A stretch of DNA of 64,000 nt from Bathymodiolus brooksi (taxonomy: Eukaryota > Mollusca > Bivalvia > Mytilida > Modiolidae), in contig OY804582.1 in the NCBI GenBank assembly GCA_963680875.1, positions 52,470,646 through 52,534,645 of the forward strand, in the 5' to 3' direction. Below are positions 29,132-38,519 of the stretch, in pieces. How positions within the stretch are numbered: position 1 is the stretch's first letter; every line of letters begins with the position of its first letter. The notes below the pieces were generated by a model, which did no database searches, had not been told where the DNA came from, and saw nothing but the letters and a program-made list of their open reading frames with translations. The position numbers and the translations under genes are program-made.

Positions 29132-30252
29132 ATGGTTGTACAGCCGGCAATTTTGACCTACCCGACCATGGTTTTTTACTTCTTACTTGGTTCAAAGGTC
29201 CTATGGAATGATCTACGGGGAATAGTTATTAGGCAGACGCATTGACAAACGTTTTGAGGTATCATACATGTAGATCAAGCCTCCGTGAGGACCGGAAGTT
29301 GCCTATTGCGGAGCTAAAATGGGATGCCAGGACCGTGACGGATATTCCGGGTAATAACGCATATTGGTTTTTCGCATTTTTCTGGCTAACGAGGGCTCCA
29401 GAAATAAAATCTAAACATATATATTAAGCAGAGACCCCTGTGCACATATTTGTTAAGGTATTTGGTTATTCGGGCCGCCATGGGGACCGGCAGGGGATGA
29501 AAACATAGGTAAACCGTTTTATTTTAACCTACCGCCGGACATTGGTTTTACATTATTTACTCCAATCAAGGGGCGTATAGACAGTCTTACTGTATATATT
29601 TATAAAGCAGAGACATGTACAGACATTTTGAGGTATAATACATGTATGTCAAGCTATCCTGGAGACCGGAAGTGGACGAAAATTGAGCCATAATGGTTGT
29701 ACAGCCGCCAATTTTGACCTATCCGACCATGGTTTTATACCTCTGACTTGGTCCACAGGTCCTATGGAATGATCTAGGGGGAATAGTTATCAAGCAGAGG
29801 CATTGACAAACGTTTTGAGGTATCATACATGTAGATCAAGCCTTCCTGAGGACCGGAAGTTGCCTATTACGGAGCTAAAATGGGATGCCAAGACCGTGAC
29901 GGATATTCCGGGTAATAACGCATATTGGTTTTTCCCATTTTTCTGGCTAACGAAGGGCTCCAGAAATAAAAACTAAACATATATATTAAGCAGAGAACCC
30001 TGCGCACATATTTGTTAATGTATTTGGTTATTCGGGCCGCCATGGGGACCGGAAGGGGGTGAAAACATTGGTAAACCATTTTATTTTAACCTACCGCCGG
30101 ACATTGGTTTTACATTATTTACTCCAATCAAGGGGCGTATAGACAGTCTTACTGTATATATTTATATCGCAGAGATTTGTACAAACATTTTGAGGTATAA
30201 TACATGTATGTCAAGCTATCCTGGAGACCGGAAGTGGACAACAATTGAACCA

Positions 30253-33200
30253 CAATGTCCAGTGACTCAATACCCTTAACGATATCTCATGGGCATAGTA
30301 TATACTAAATAATACATATTTCATTTAATATAGAAATATTTAAGGCTTTCCATAAATACGTTTTTATCTCTTACTGATTTCACGTTAAATATATGCATTT
30401 TTCTCCGAATTTCATTTGGTAAATAAAGATATTAGATTTGTTTCAGGCACAATACCGCTCAAATAAGATTTATAGATTAGCCCATTGATTCCCCACGATT
30501 TTTTGTCAGATTTGGGGTAAATAGGTATCATAGGCTGCTCGTAAAGAATGAAAAATACAGTTATCCCCCTTTGATTATTGGTCATTTTCACGTTAAATAT
30601 ATGAATTTTAAACTATGCGACAATGTCCAGTGACTCAATACCCTTAAAGATATCTCATTGAAATTAATGTTGCTTTTAGGGCATAGTATATACTAAATAG
30701 TACATATTTCATTTAATATATAAATATTTAAGGCTTTCCATAAATACGTTTTTATATCTTACTGATTTCACGTTAAATATATGCATTTTTCTTCGAATTT
30801 CATTTGGTAAATAAAGATATTAGATTGGTTTCAGGCACCATAACGCTCAAATAAGATTTATAAATTAGCCCATTGATTCCCCACGATTTTTAGTCAGATT
30901 TTGGATAAATAAGTATCATAGGCTGCTCGTAAAGAATGAAAAATACAGTTATCCCCCTTTAATTATTGGTCATTTTCATGTTAAATATATGAATTTTAAA
31001 CTATGCGGCAATGTCCAGTGAACCAATACCCTTAAAGATATCTCATTGAAATTAATGTTGCTTTTAGGGCATAGTATATACTAAATAATACATATTTCAA
31101 TTAATATATAAATATTTAAGGCTTTCCATAAATACGTGTTTATCTCTTACTGATTTCACGTTAAATATATGCATTTTTCTCCGAATTTCATTTGGTAAAT
31201 AAAGATATTAGATTGGTTTCAGGCACCATACCGTTCAAATAAGATTTATATATTAGCCCATTGATTCCCCACGATTTTTAGTCAGATTTTGGGTAAATAA
31301 GTATCATAGGCTGCTCGTAAAGAATGAAAAATACAGTTATCCCCCTTTAATTATTGGTCATTTTGGTAGAAATGCGTAGCTGTGCAGCAAAGTCCAGTAA
31401 TGCCATACCCTTAGATATATCTCTTTGTGAAATTAATGCTTCAATTAGGGCATAGTAAGAACTAATTAATACAAATTTCAATTTATATATAAATTATATA
31501 GGCTTTCCCTAATTGCGTAGTCCTGTCTTATTGATTTTTACGAAAAATACATGTAATATTTTTTTCTCCAAATTTCATATATTAATATGGGTTATGGTTA
31601 GAGTTGTAATGCGATTTCCTTCGAGTGCACTTATTCACAACAAAAATAACATTAATACATTATAATCATCTTTAGTACTGCCGAGTTCCAGCTAACTCCA
31701 CTTTTGGTGCTGATATGCACCGTCAATTTTTACGAAAAATACATGTAATATTTTTTTATCCAAATTTCATATATTAATATGGGTTATGGTTAGAGTTGTA
31801 ATGTGATTTTCTTAGAGTGCACTTATTCACAACAACAATAACATTAATACATTATAATCATCTTTAGTACTGCCGGGTTCCAGCTAACTCCACTTTTGTT
31901 ACCTGTATGTATTTTAACTATGCGGCAATGTCCAGTGAATCAATATACCCTTAACGATATCTCATTGAAATTAATGTTGCTTTTAGGGCATAGTATATAC
32001 TAAATAATACATATTTCAATTAATATATAAATATTTAAGGCTTTCCATAAATACGTTTTTATCTCTTACTGATTTCACGTTAAATATATGCATTTTTCTA
32101 CGAATTTCATTTGGTAAATAAAGATATTAGATTGGTTTCAGGCACCATACCGCTCAAATAAGTTTTATATATTAGCCCATTGATTCCCCACGATTTTTAA
32201 TCAGATTTTGGGTAAATAGGTATCATAGGCTGCTCGTAAAGAATGAAAAATACAGTTATCCCCCTTTAATTATTGGTTATTTTCATGTTAAATATATGAA
32301 TTTTAAACTATGCGACAATTTCCAGTGACTCAATACCCTTAAAGATATCTCATTGAAATTAATGTTGCTTTTAGGGCATAGTATATACTAAATAATACAT
32401 ATTTCATTTAATATATAAATATTTAAGGCTTTCCATAAATACGTTTTTATCTCTTACTGATTTCACGTTAAATATATGCATTTTTCTCCGAATTTCATTT
32501 GGTAAATAAAGATATTAGATTGGTTTCAGGCACCATACCGCTCAAATAAGATTTATAAATTAGCCCATTGATTCCCCACGATTTTTTGTCAGATTTTGGG
32601 TAAATAAGTATCATAGGCTGCTCGTAAAGAATGAAAAATACAGTTATCCCCCTTTAATTATTGGTCATTTTCATGTTAAATATATGAATTTTAAACTATG
32701 CGACAATGTCCAGTGACTCGATACCCTTAAAGATATCTTATTGAAATTAATGTTGCTTTTAGGGCATAGTATATATTAAATAATACCTATTTCATTTAAT
32801 ATATAAATATTTAAGGCTTTCCATAAATACGTTTTTATCTCTTACTGATTTCACGTTAAATATATGCATTTTTCTCCGAATTTCATTTGGTAAATACAGA
32901 TATTAGATTGGTTTCAGGCACCATACCGCTCAAATAAGATTTATAAATTAGCCCATTGATTCCCCACGATTTTTTGTCAGATTTTGGGTAAATAGGTACC
33001 ATAGGCTGCTCGTAAAGAATGAAAAATACAGTTATCCCCCTTTAATTATTAGTCATTTTCACATTAAATATATGAATTTTTAACTATGCGGCAATGTCCA
33101 GTGACTCAATACCCTTAACGATATCTCATTGAAATTAATGTTGCTTTTAGGGCATAGTATATACTAAATAATACATATTTCATTTAATATATAAATATTT

Positions 33201-33628
33201 AAGGCTTTCCATAAATGCGTTTTTATCTCTTACTGATTTCACGTTAAATATATGCATTTTTCTCCGAATTTCATTTGGTAAATAACGATATTAGATTTGT
33301 TTCAGGCACCATACCGTTCAAATAAGTTTTATATATTAGCCCATTGATTCCCCACGATTTTTAATCAGATTTTGGGTAAATAGGTATCATAGGCTGCTCG
33401 TAAAGAATGAAAAATACAGTTATCCCCCTTTAATTATTGGTCATTTTATATTTCAATTAATATATAAATATTTAAGGCTTTCCATAAATACGTTTTTATC
33501 TCTTACTGATTTCACGTTAAATATATGCATTTTTCTCCGAATTTCATTTGGTAAATAAAGATATTAGATTGGTTTCAGGCACCATACCGTTCAAATAAGA
33601 TTTATATATTAGCCCATTGATTCCCCAC
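30253..33628 (+). repeat. AT-rich ~390-bp tandem repeat, 7 copies plus a partial
   Basis: Units open with CAATGTCCAGTGACTCAATA and start at 30253, 30621, 31009, 31926, 32316, 32704 and 33092. Full length is 388-390 bp. The first unit lacks ~22 bp around GATATCTCAT. Units 3 and 7 both stop at the same place, after TTATTGGTCATTTT. A partial unit beginning mid-repeat at ~33448 ends the array. Each unit has two related halves: TTTCACGTTAAATATATGC and TTTCACGTTAAATATATGA lie ~207 bp apart, and each half has a GGTAAATA motif. The unit is therefore probably an old dimer of ~195 bp. No coding potential is visible. Confidence 0.93.
31365..31925 (+). repeat. Interruption: diverged repeat copy plus duplicated ~190-bp module
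   Basis: From about 31386 a strongly diverged version of the 390-bp unit is readable (AAAGTCCAGTAATGCCATACCC, then AGGGCATAGTA and AGGCTTTCC). It runs into a ~190-bp module present twice, beginning TACGAAAAATACATGTAAT at 31539 and 31731 (192 bp apart). Both copies include GGTTATGGTTAGAGTTGTAATG, a GTGCACTTATTCACAAC string and CCAGCTAACTCCACTTTTG. Related sequence occurs in inverted orientation at ~36870-36960 and ~37868-37920. Confidence 0.85.
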
Positions 33629-34366
33629 ATTTTTACAGTTCATTTGCACAATTTGTATATGGTAAAGTAACCGAATTGGTTACCCAGGTAAGAAAGGCAG
33701 AGAAAAAGATAAAGACACAGGTCACAGATTAGTAAGTCCCTCTTTGTCGTACCACTACAAAATTATTTTAGTAGCACATTAGCTACATTTCCGTTAATAG
33801 CTAGACTTTTAATTTCGGTCTTGTAACGTATCATTTGTATAAAAGAAAAGTGGTATTGACGGGAGGCTACAAATAGTTTAACCTTACTAACACTTGCATG
33901 GATACCCCCCTTTCATCCGCCCATACTAAGTTCAAGCCTGATTGAAATCATGGGAGGTGTACACTCATATACAACCTTCTAATTTGTTGTAGATAAACGT
34001 ATATGCTTTGGTACACCGGCAGGTAAACACGAATGTTCTTCGAGACAATGGTGTTGAAGGCGCTCCCATTGCACGATTTCAAGAAACTGGCTCGTCTGGT
34101 ATACCCAGGATGAAAGGCCCCTTATGTCCGCTTACTAATTATTAATAAATAGTATGTGTATTTTTACTGTGGATGCTGATGTTACATATAATTATATATA
34201 CATGTTTGCTCGTCTAGATTTATAATAGGAAGCAATTTTCTATATTGTTGAATTTTTATATCCGTGAATTCCGTTGTTAAGTTCCGTTTGAGTTCCGTTA
34301 TGATGAGTCAGAAGAGAAATGAAAACTTGTTGATTCGTATATACATATTTAATACGAACTCTGGGA
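33629..34366. other. Unique, gene-poor stretch upstream of the NADAR exon
   Basis: No repeat unit and no convincing coding region seen. A donor-like CCCAG/GTAAGA occurs with GT at 33688-33689 and an acceptor-like TTTTTACAG ends at 33638, which would bracket a 49-bp exon (33639-33687). This is weak without transcript support. The acceptor lies at the edge of the 390-bp array, so chance creation is possible. The rest may be intron or 5' flank of the pseudogene at 34393. Confidence 0.4.
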
Positions 34367-34384
34367 TTTTTCTTTTCCTTTCAG
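34367..34384 (+). promoter_or_regulatory. Candidate 3' splice acceptor before NADAR exon
   Basis: A pyrimidine tract, TTTTTCTTTTCCTTTCAG, ends in AG at 34384 and is followed eight bases later by the first useful ATG (34393). It suggests that the open frame upstream of 34385, which starts only at a GTG, is intronic and that the coding exon starts at 34385. Confidence 0.6.
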
Positions 34385-34392
34385 CAATCATC

Positions 34393-35381
34393 ATGCGAGT
34401 TCAAGGGGCAACCAACGTTTTAAGTAACTTTTTTATGTGGAGTATGCAGTTCATGGGGATGCTGTTCCCAAGCGTGGAACACGCATACCAATTCGTGAAG
34501 GCCAGATTCCATGGCCGACCTGACCTTTGCCAACAGATCCTGAAGGCAACGATCCCAGGTGCTGCCAAACGGTTAACCAAACAGATACGGGTAACAAACG
34601 ATTGGAGCGATCAACGACAGTGTCTCATGGCCGAACTTCTAGAACTCAAGTTCCGTAGTTGTCCTCCTTTCCAACAGACACTACTTTCGTCCGACGATTT
34701 CATCGATCACACCGTACCCGACACCTACTGGGGGACCGGCATCGACAAGCGTGACCTGGGCCAGAACGTTTTTGGTCTCCTCCTCGCGAGACTTAGGAAT
34801 CGTCACCAGATTCCCGACGACAAGACAAGGGTAGTGGTAATTGGACACAGCTTCATTTGCCATCTGAAGACACGAATCGACGACGGTAGAGTTTCTTTTG
34901 AAGACCCAAAAGAACATCCAGGTAAGTTCCATCCCCTTTTCGTCGGCCTGCCAGGTGCGACCCTCGAAATGTTGTCCAATTATGTCAGGTCTACCCATTT
35001 GTTAGAGCATTATAATTTTCCACACATTATAATTCTCCAGGTGGGTGGAAATGACATAAGTAAGCATCACTTCGAGGAGAGTGCTTTTCTGGATTCCCTT
35101 GACAACTTTACCTCGTACTGTCGTTCACTCGGTTGTACGGGCATCTGGAAAAGGCTCAGACCAAGGTAGTGTTCAGTCTCTGATTACGAAACTCGACGAA
35201 TGAATTTGCACTTGGCATTGCAGAACAGATCCTCTGCTGTGTCGTTTTGGTTCTACTCGTCGAGGATCTAGCTGGTCAGACTCGGTACCTTGACAGGAAG
35301 GGGGTTCACCCGTCCGAAAATGGCTACATTCGGCTGTGTAGGTCATTTTCACGTGCCCTTGGTTGGCTTATGATGAAATAG
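34393..35381 (+). pseudogene. Decayed NADAR-SGNH hydrolase fusion gene (terminal exon)
   Basis: Starting at the ATG at 34393, a 258-codon frame runs to TAG at 35167-35169. Residues ~8-136 look like a NADAR (YbiA-like) domain: LSNFF (10-14), PSVEHAYQFVKA (26-37), W71, WGTG (113-116) and a G-QN-G-LL-LR run (123-135). NADAR proteins act on ADP-ribose-linked substrates; bacterial members remove ADP-ribose from DNA guanine. Residues ~146 onward resemble an SGNH/GDSL esterase: block I VVVIGHSFI (candidate nucleophile S153) and block III QVGGNDI (216-222). After the TAG the same frame resumes with family-like sequence (SVSDYETRRMNLHL) to a second TAG at 35269-35271. The final block, with D and H in LDRKGVHPSENGY, lies in another frame ending at 35379-35381. 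Two stops plus a frame change argue for a pseudogene. Sequencing error or programmed readthrough is less likely. An upstream exon is probably missing or elsewhere. The domain calls are by eye. Confidence 0.82.
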
Positions 35382-35629
35382 GCAGTTAATCATAAGGCAA
35401 TGTGGGGTTTAAATTATGCAAAAAAGCTGCCAAACGTTATTTACCAGATCTAAGTCCTGTACGAGGTATTGTACTCCATCTCAATAGAATGCAACACACA
35501 AAAATGTCAAACATCTGTAATGCCTTAACAATATGTAACCAATGTGCGGTTTTACCCGGAATATGTAAATGTAAATTTTAATAATTTAAAAAAAACGCGA
35601 AAAAACAAATACTGAAGGAACAAGTGTTG
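35382..35629. other. Downstream flank, nothing recognised
   Basis: AT-rich sequence after the pseudogene. No AATAAA close to the end of the coding relic. The A-run near 35587-35605 is shared with the repeat copy at ~35786 (AAAACGCGAAAAAACAAATA), so it belongs to the following repeat and is not a poly(A) tail. Confidence 0.6.
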
Positions 35630-35823
35630 TGCTACTTGATCTACGTCAATATTACGAGAAGTCAAGTCTAGCAGTCTTTTCATATACTTGTTAGTTTAGT
35701 ATCTGCCAAGTTGGGTGCAGCTACTAAATATACACAATGATCTCTGCCTGATAAATATTTTTTCTATGGCCCTCCGTTAGCGAGGAAAACGCGAAAAAAC
35801 AAATACCGAAGGAACAAGTGTTG

Positions 35824-35867
35824 TGCTACTTGACCTACGTCAATATTACGAGAAGTCAAGTCTAGCA
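35824..35867 (+). other. Stem-loop with CAATATTAC in the loop (best copy)
   Basis: ACTTGAC (35828-35834) is the exact inverse complement of GTCAAGT (35855-35861). The outer TGCT and AGCA also pair, with a two-base bulge. Inside, CT-A-CGT can pair with ACG-AG, leaving CAATATT at the apex. CAATATTAC (35841-35849) fits the NANTATTAC form nicked by Rep proteins of circular single-stranded DNA replicons. Alternatively, a hairpin directly followed by CTAG resembles the 3' end of Helitron-type elements. Both readings are inference from motif and fold only. Confidence 0.5.
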
Positions 35868-36406
35868 AGGAAAACGCGATACCGAATGTTCATATATCAG
35901 CTGCCAAGTTGGGTGCAGCATATACTTTTTGTAAAGTACTGTAGTATTTACTCTCTGCCATTAGATGAATAGCCCCCTCCCCCCGAACCAACTTTTCTTC
36001 TGCTACTTGACCTACGTCAATATTACAAGAAGTCAAATCTAGCAATCTTTCTTTCCTTTGTGTATCTATCTTCTATTCTATTATGCAGTTTTTCATATTC
36101 GTCATCCCTAACCAGTATTATGTAAGAGTGTTATGCCCATCCCGTCAGCTATATATGCCTCTCGTATTAACTCTATTCCATTAGATGAATAGCCCCACCC
36201 CACGTCAACCAACTTTTCTTGTGATACTTGACCTACGTCAATATTACGAGAAGTCAAGTCTAGCAGTCTTTTGTCTATCTCTATCTTCTACTCTATTATG
36301 CAGTTTTTCATATTCGTCATCCCTAACCAGTGTTATGTAAGAGTGTTATACCCATCCCGTGAACTAGATATGCCTCTCGTATTAACTCTATTCCATTAGA
36401 TGAATA

Positions 36407-36425
36407 CCCCCCCCCCCCCCCCCCC
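36407..36425 (+). repeat. Poly-C tract
   Basis: About 19 consecutive C residues in copy 5 of the hairpin repeat, replacing the shorter AGCCCC(A/C)CCCC region of the sister units. It creates a spurious proline-rich open frame. Its length is likely unreliable in the assembly. Confidence 0.85.
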
Positions 36426-36526
36426 ACCTCTACCAACTTTTCTGGTGCTACTTGACCTACGTCAATATTACGAGAAGTCAAGTCTAGCAGTTTTTCTTTC
36501 TTTTGTCTATCTATCTTCTACTCTAT

Positions 36527-36860
36527 GGGGTACGCCAACTGCCAAGGTCCACGATCCTGTACCCTGGAGTGACACAATTAAATGTCATGCTAAAAGGTAG
36601 TTATTAATACATACTAATGCTATTTTGCCTTCTTTTCTTTTCAGGGTGAGATACGCTTGCAGCCAAGGTCCTGACCCTGGATATCATATCTGCAACACAC
36701 AATGTTCACCAGCCAAAATATAATATGTATGCTTCTAAATCATTATTAATGGCATTTTGCCGGTTTTTCCTATCTTCTTTTCAGGGTGGGGTACGCTAGC
36801 TACTAATGTCCTCGATCCTGTACCCTGGGATGCCTATGGCATGCTAAAAGGTAGCTGAAG
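36527..36860 (+). repeat. Three diverged exon-like repeats with splice-type borders
   Basis: Related segments start at 36527, 36645 and 36785. Shared strings include GGTACGC, AAGGTCC or TGTCC, ATCCTGTACCCTGG and ATGCTAAAAG/GTAG. Segments 2 and 3 are each preceded by a pyrimidine tract ending in CAG (36630-36644 and ~36770-36784). Segments 1 and 3 end in AAAAG/GTAG (donor-like; GT at 36597 and 36851). The implied 48-bp intron between 1 and 2 is very short. I do not recognise a protein in them. They could be tandemly duplicated exon debris or chance. Confidence 0.5.
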
Positions 36861-36869
36861 TCACTGGCA

Positions 36870-36960
36870 ACTCCGCAGCTAACTCATTATGATGTATTAA
36901 TGTTATTTGTGTTGTGAATAAGTGCGCTCGAAGGAAATCACATTACAACTCTAACCATAT
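36870..36960 (-). repeat. Inverted fragment of the 31.5-kb module
   Basis: GTATTAATGTTATTTGTGTTG, then GTGAATAAGTGCGCTCGAAGG and AAATCACATTACAACTCTAACC, is the reverse complement, with a few changes, of the module at ~31600-31700 (CCTTCGAGTGCACTTATTCAC). It establishes a dispersed family on both sides of the gene island. Confidence 0.75.
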
Positions 36961-37399
36961 TATGAACGAAATAGTACACCAATAATAAAGGTCTTTTCAA
37001 CTTAAAACTGCAATTCTTATCTAGAAAACAATTACTACAATATTTTTTATTTAAAGAATTACCACGATATCTGATACCGTTTGAAAATTATTTACAAATT
37101 ATTCCCAAACTCCGATTTGATGATAATGAGAGAATTTTATATTTTAAACGAAATACTTATTTTTAAATATCAAAACATATTGATTTTTATTTGGAAATTG
37201 GAAAGTAAATAGAAGCTTGAATTGATTTCACTCTTATAAAGATTTAAAAACAAATATGATATTGATTAAAATTGTTTGTCATGCATTAGCTGTCAGTTGC
37301 AATATACATGATGTAACCAAATAGATAAGAAGCCATTCAAAGTTACATAAGAATTAGATAGGAAATATTTACCTACAAATGTAAATAACGATATTGTGA
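36961..37399. repeat. AT-rich sequence with inverted repeat fragments
   Basis: Strongly AT-rich. At about 37050-37125, AAAGAATTACCACGATAT, then GTTTGAAAATTATTTACA and AACTCCGATTTGATG, is a diverged reverse complement of the region around 39250-39350. Nothing gene-like was seen in the remainder. Confidence 0.55.
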
Positions 37400-37870
37400 T
37401 GGGTATTTTCATTAAGTAAAATGTGTGAATTTATATCTTTCAAAATAAATTCCCATATACCGATATATATGCTTAAAATTTATATATGGTAAAAAGGGTC
37501 GTATTTGTAAATTATATTCAAACCGTCATATATACTCACTTGTTTTGATTAGTTTCGCCTTCTAAATCAAAAAATTTAAAATCGATCGTGTACCTATGAA
37601 ATCGGCATTTGGACTGTATATATAAATAATGGTAACAGATATTGTGGTAATTCTTTTTAGATTGATAGGTTTCGCCTTTTTAAATAAAAAATAAATTTTA
37701 GGAAAATGGGATGAAATAATAAAGATGAGTCTCTCTCTGGGGCAGATGTGCCCAGGGATCAGTCTCTCTGGGTCAGATCATAACCGAATATCATCAGGAT
37801 GTTTTTTTATGGCACTTGTATGGTTTTTATGATGTTACAAGCTGTTATTTGTGTAATAATACTTTTTGTT
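37400..37870 (-). repeat. Left inverted arm of the 38-41-kb repeat
   Basis: This stretch is the reverse complement of parts of the 1.29-kb unit. Positions ~37400-37715 match ~39488-39775 (CCCATATACCGATATATATG, CAAACCGTCATATATACTC, GATCGTGTACCTATGAAATCG, AGGTTTCGCCTTTTTAAATAA). Positions ~37720-37870 match ~38926-39040 (GATGAGTCTCTCTCTGGG, CCGAATATCATCAGGATG, TGGCACTTGTATGG). The piece corresponding to 39050-39487 is absent here. Confidence 0.85.
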
Positions 37871-37920
37871 GTGAATAAGTGCACTCGAAGGAAATCGCAT
37901 TACAACTCTAACCATAACCC
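37868..37920 (-). repeat. Second inverted fragment of the 31.5-kb module
   Basis: GTTGTGAATAAGTGCACTCG then AAGGAAATCGCATTACAACTC and TAACCATAACCCA is the near-exact reverse complement of ~31587-31645. It closes the inner end of the inverted arm. Confidence 0.8.
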
Positions 37921-37992
37921 ACAATACAACTAAGATCTTTTTGAAAAATATTGGTGGCCCTGAAAAGGGCCGTTGATTTGTAGACGATGAAG

Positions 37993-38283
37993 TCAAGACT
38001 GTTCCTCCAGCAATTCTTTGTACCTCTCTGCCAATTTTTCATAGGCGTGCACGCCATACTCTGCACGATATTTATATACTGTAGATCTTGCCTCTGGATC
38101 TATGTTACACTTGACAAAGAATATGATGCGGTTTTGGTACAGCAACCTCCTATATTTCTTTGCCATCCGCAGTAAAATTTCGTCCTGGTTACTCTCACCA
38201 TGGAAAAGTTCCAGTTGGTCTGGTGGAACCTGTATTGACCTCATCGTCCACGAACATCTTTCTTTCAACTTTGTGCGATCCAT
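37993..38283 (-). CDS. Unrecognised 96-codon ORF between inverted repeat arms
   Basis: ATG at 38283-38281 (minus strand) to TGA at 37993. The predicted product is charged and ordinary-looking in composition, with MRSIQVPPDQLELFHGESNQ near residue 15, a basic KKYRRLLYQNR stretch mid-protein, and a C-terminus (YEKLAERYKELLEEQS) that looks helical or coiled-coil. I do not recognise a family. The stretch is less AT-rich than its flanks, which supports coding over chance. It sits in the ~530-bp spacer between the inverted arm ending at ~37870 and the direct units starting at ~38403, the place a cargo or element-encoded gene would occupy. It could be a complete small protein, one exon, or a relic. 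No clear splice acceptor precedes the ATG. Confidence 0.35.
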   Translation of the reverse strand: MDRTKLKERCSWTMRSIQVPPDQLELFHGESNQDEILLRMAKKYRRLLYQNRIIFFVKCNIDPEARSTVYKYRAEYGVHAYEKLAERYKELLEEQS

Positions 38284-38402
38284 CACTGATGGAGCTTGAA
38301 GTTACATCCATATATAGTGATAAAACACGTGATAAATCTGTACCCAATCAAATTCTCGGAAATGAACCTTTCCCTTAACTGTATTTTTTTCACATTAGGT
38401 TC

Positions 38403-38519
38403 GTTTTAAAGTGAGCATATATATCGGTATATGGGATTTTATTTTGAAAGGTAAATTCACACATTTTACTTAATTATTGTTTTTAGTTTAATTCATAAAA
38501 TTCCCGCTCACTTTAAAAC
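38403..38519. repeat. 117-bp segment with 14-bp perfect terminal inverted repeats
   Basis: GTTTTAAAGTGAGC (38403-38416) and GCTCACTTTAAAAC (38506-38519) are exact inverse complements. TTAG lies outside both ends (38395-38398 and 38521-38524). The second and third 1.29-kb units keep the right end but not the left. It could be a small MITE-like element or the border of the repeat unit. Confidence 0.5.

Larger units (their letters stand above)
1..30252 (+). repeat. Left satellite array, ~560-bp monomer, ~54 copies
   Basis: Head-to-tail tandem array. A convenient monomer start is the string ATGGTTGTACAGCCG; successive copies recur every 559-561 bp. The window opens inside the array, so its true left end is not seen. 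Copies differ by scattered substitutions and 1-3-base indels, for example GTGACGTTATT versus GTGACGGTTATT, or CTGAGCACCGG versus CTGAGGACCGG. The same variants recur at fixed multiples of the monomer, which shows higher-order structure. From about 20.8 kb onward the copies carry variants closer to those of the right array. Short open frames exist in many copies, but they start at TTG or at chance ATGs and are broken by indels in sister copies, so I treat the array as non-coding. It could be pericentromeric or an interstitial satellite block; the sequence does not decide this. Confidence 0.97.
35590..36490 (+). repeat. Tandem hairpin repeat, five copies
   Basis: A conserved ~44-bp motif, TGCTACTTGACCTACG followed by TCAATATTACGAGAAGTCAAG and TCTAGCA, occurs at 35630-35673, 35824-35867, 36001-36044, 36222-36265 and 36446-36489 (spacing 194, 177, 221 and 224 bp). 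The intervals are partly shared: AAAACGCGAAAAAACAAATA precedes copies 1 and 2, CTGCCAAGTTGGGTGCAG follows both, and copies 3-5 share a ~220-bp unit containing TTTTTCATATTCGTCATCCC and CCATTAGATGAATA. Each motif can fold into a stem-loop. Confidence 0.88.

Noticed and set aside
1..30252. CRISPR-like array
   Set aside because: Units are contiguous ~560-bp head-to-tail copies with no unique spacers, in a eukaryotic context.
34681..34998. 105-codon minus-strand open frame
   Set aside because: Antisense shadow of the NADAR-SGNH coding sequence, where the plus strand has clear domain motifs.
35578..35605. Poly(A) tail of a processed retrocopy after the NADAR pseudogene
   Set aside because: The A-rich stretch is part of the next repeat (same string at ~35786), and a splice acceptor is retained upstream.
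36400..36600. Proline-rich 66-codon open frame
   Set aside because: Created by the poly-C tract and a run through the hairpin repeat. Sister repeat copies do not maintain it.
38102..38378. Overlapping plus-strand open frames opposite the 96-codon minus-strand ORF
   Set aside because: Mutually overlapping in different frames. The minus-strand frame has the more protein-like composition.
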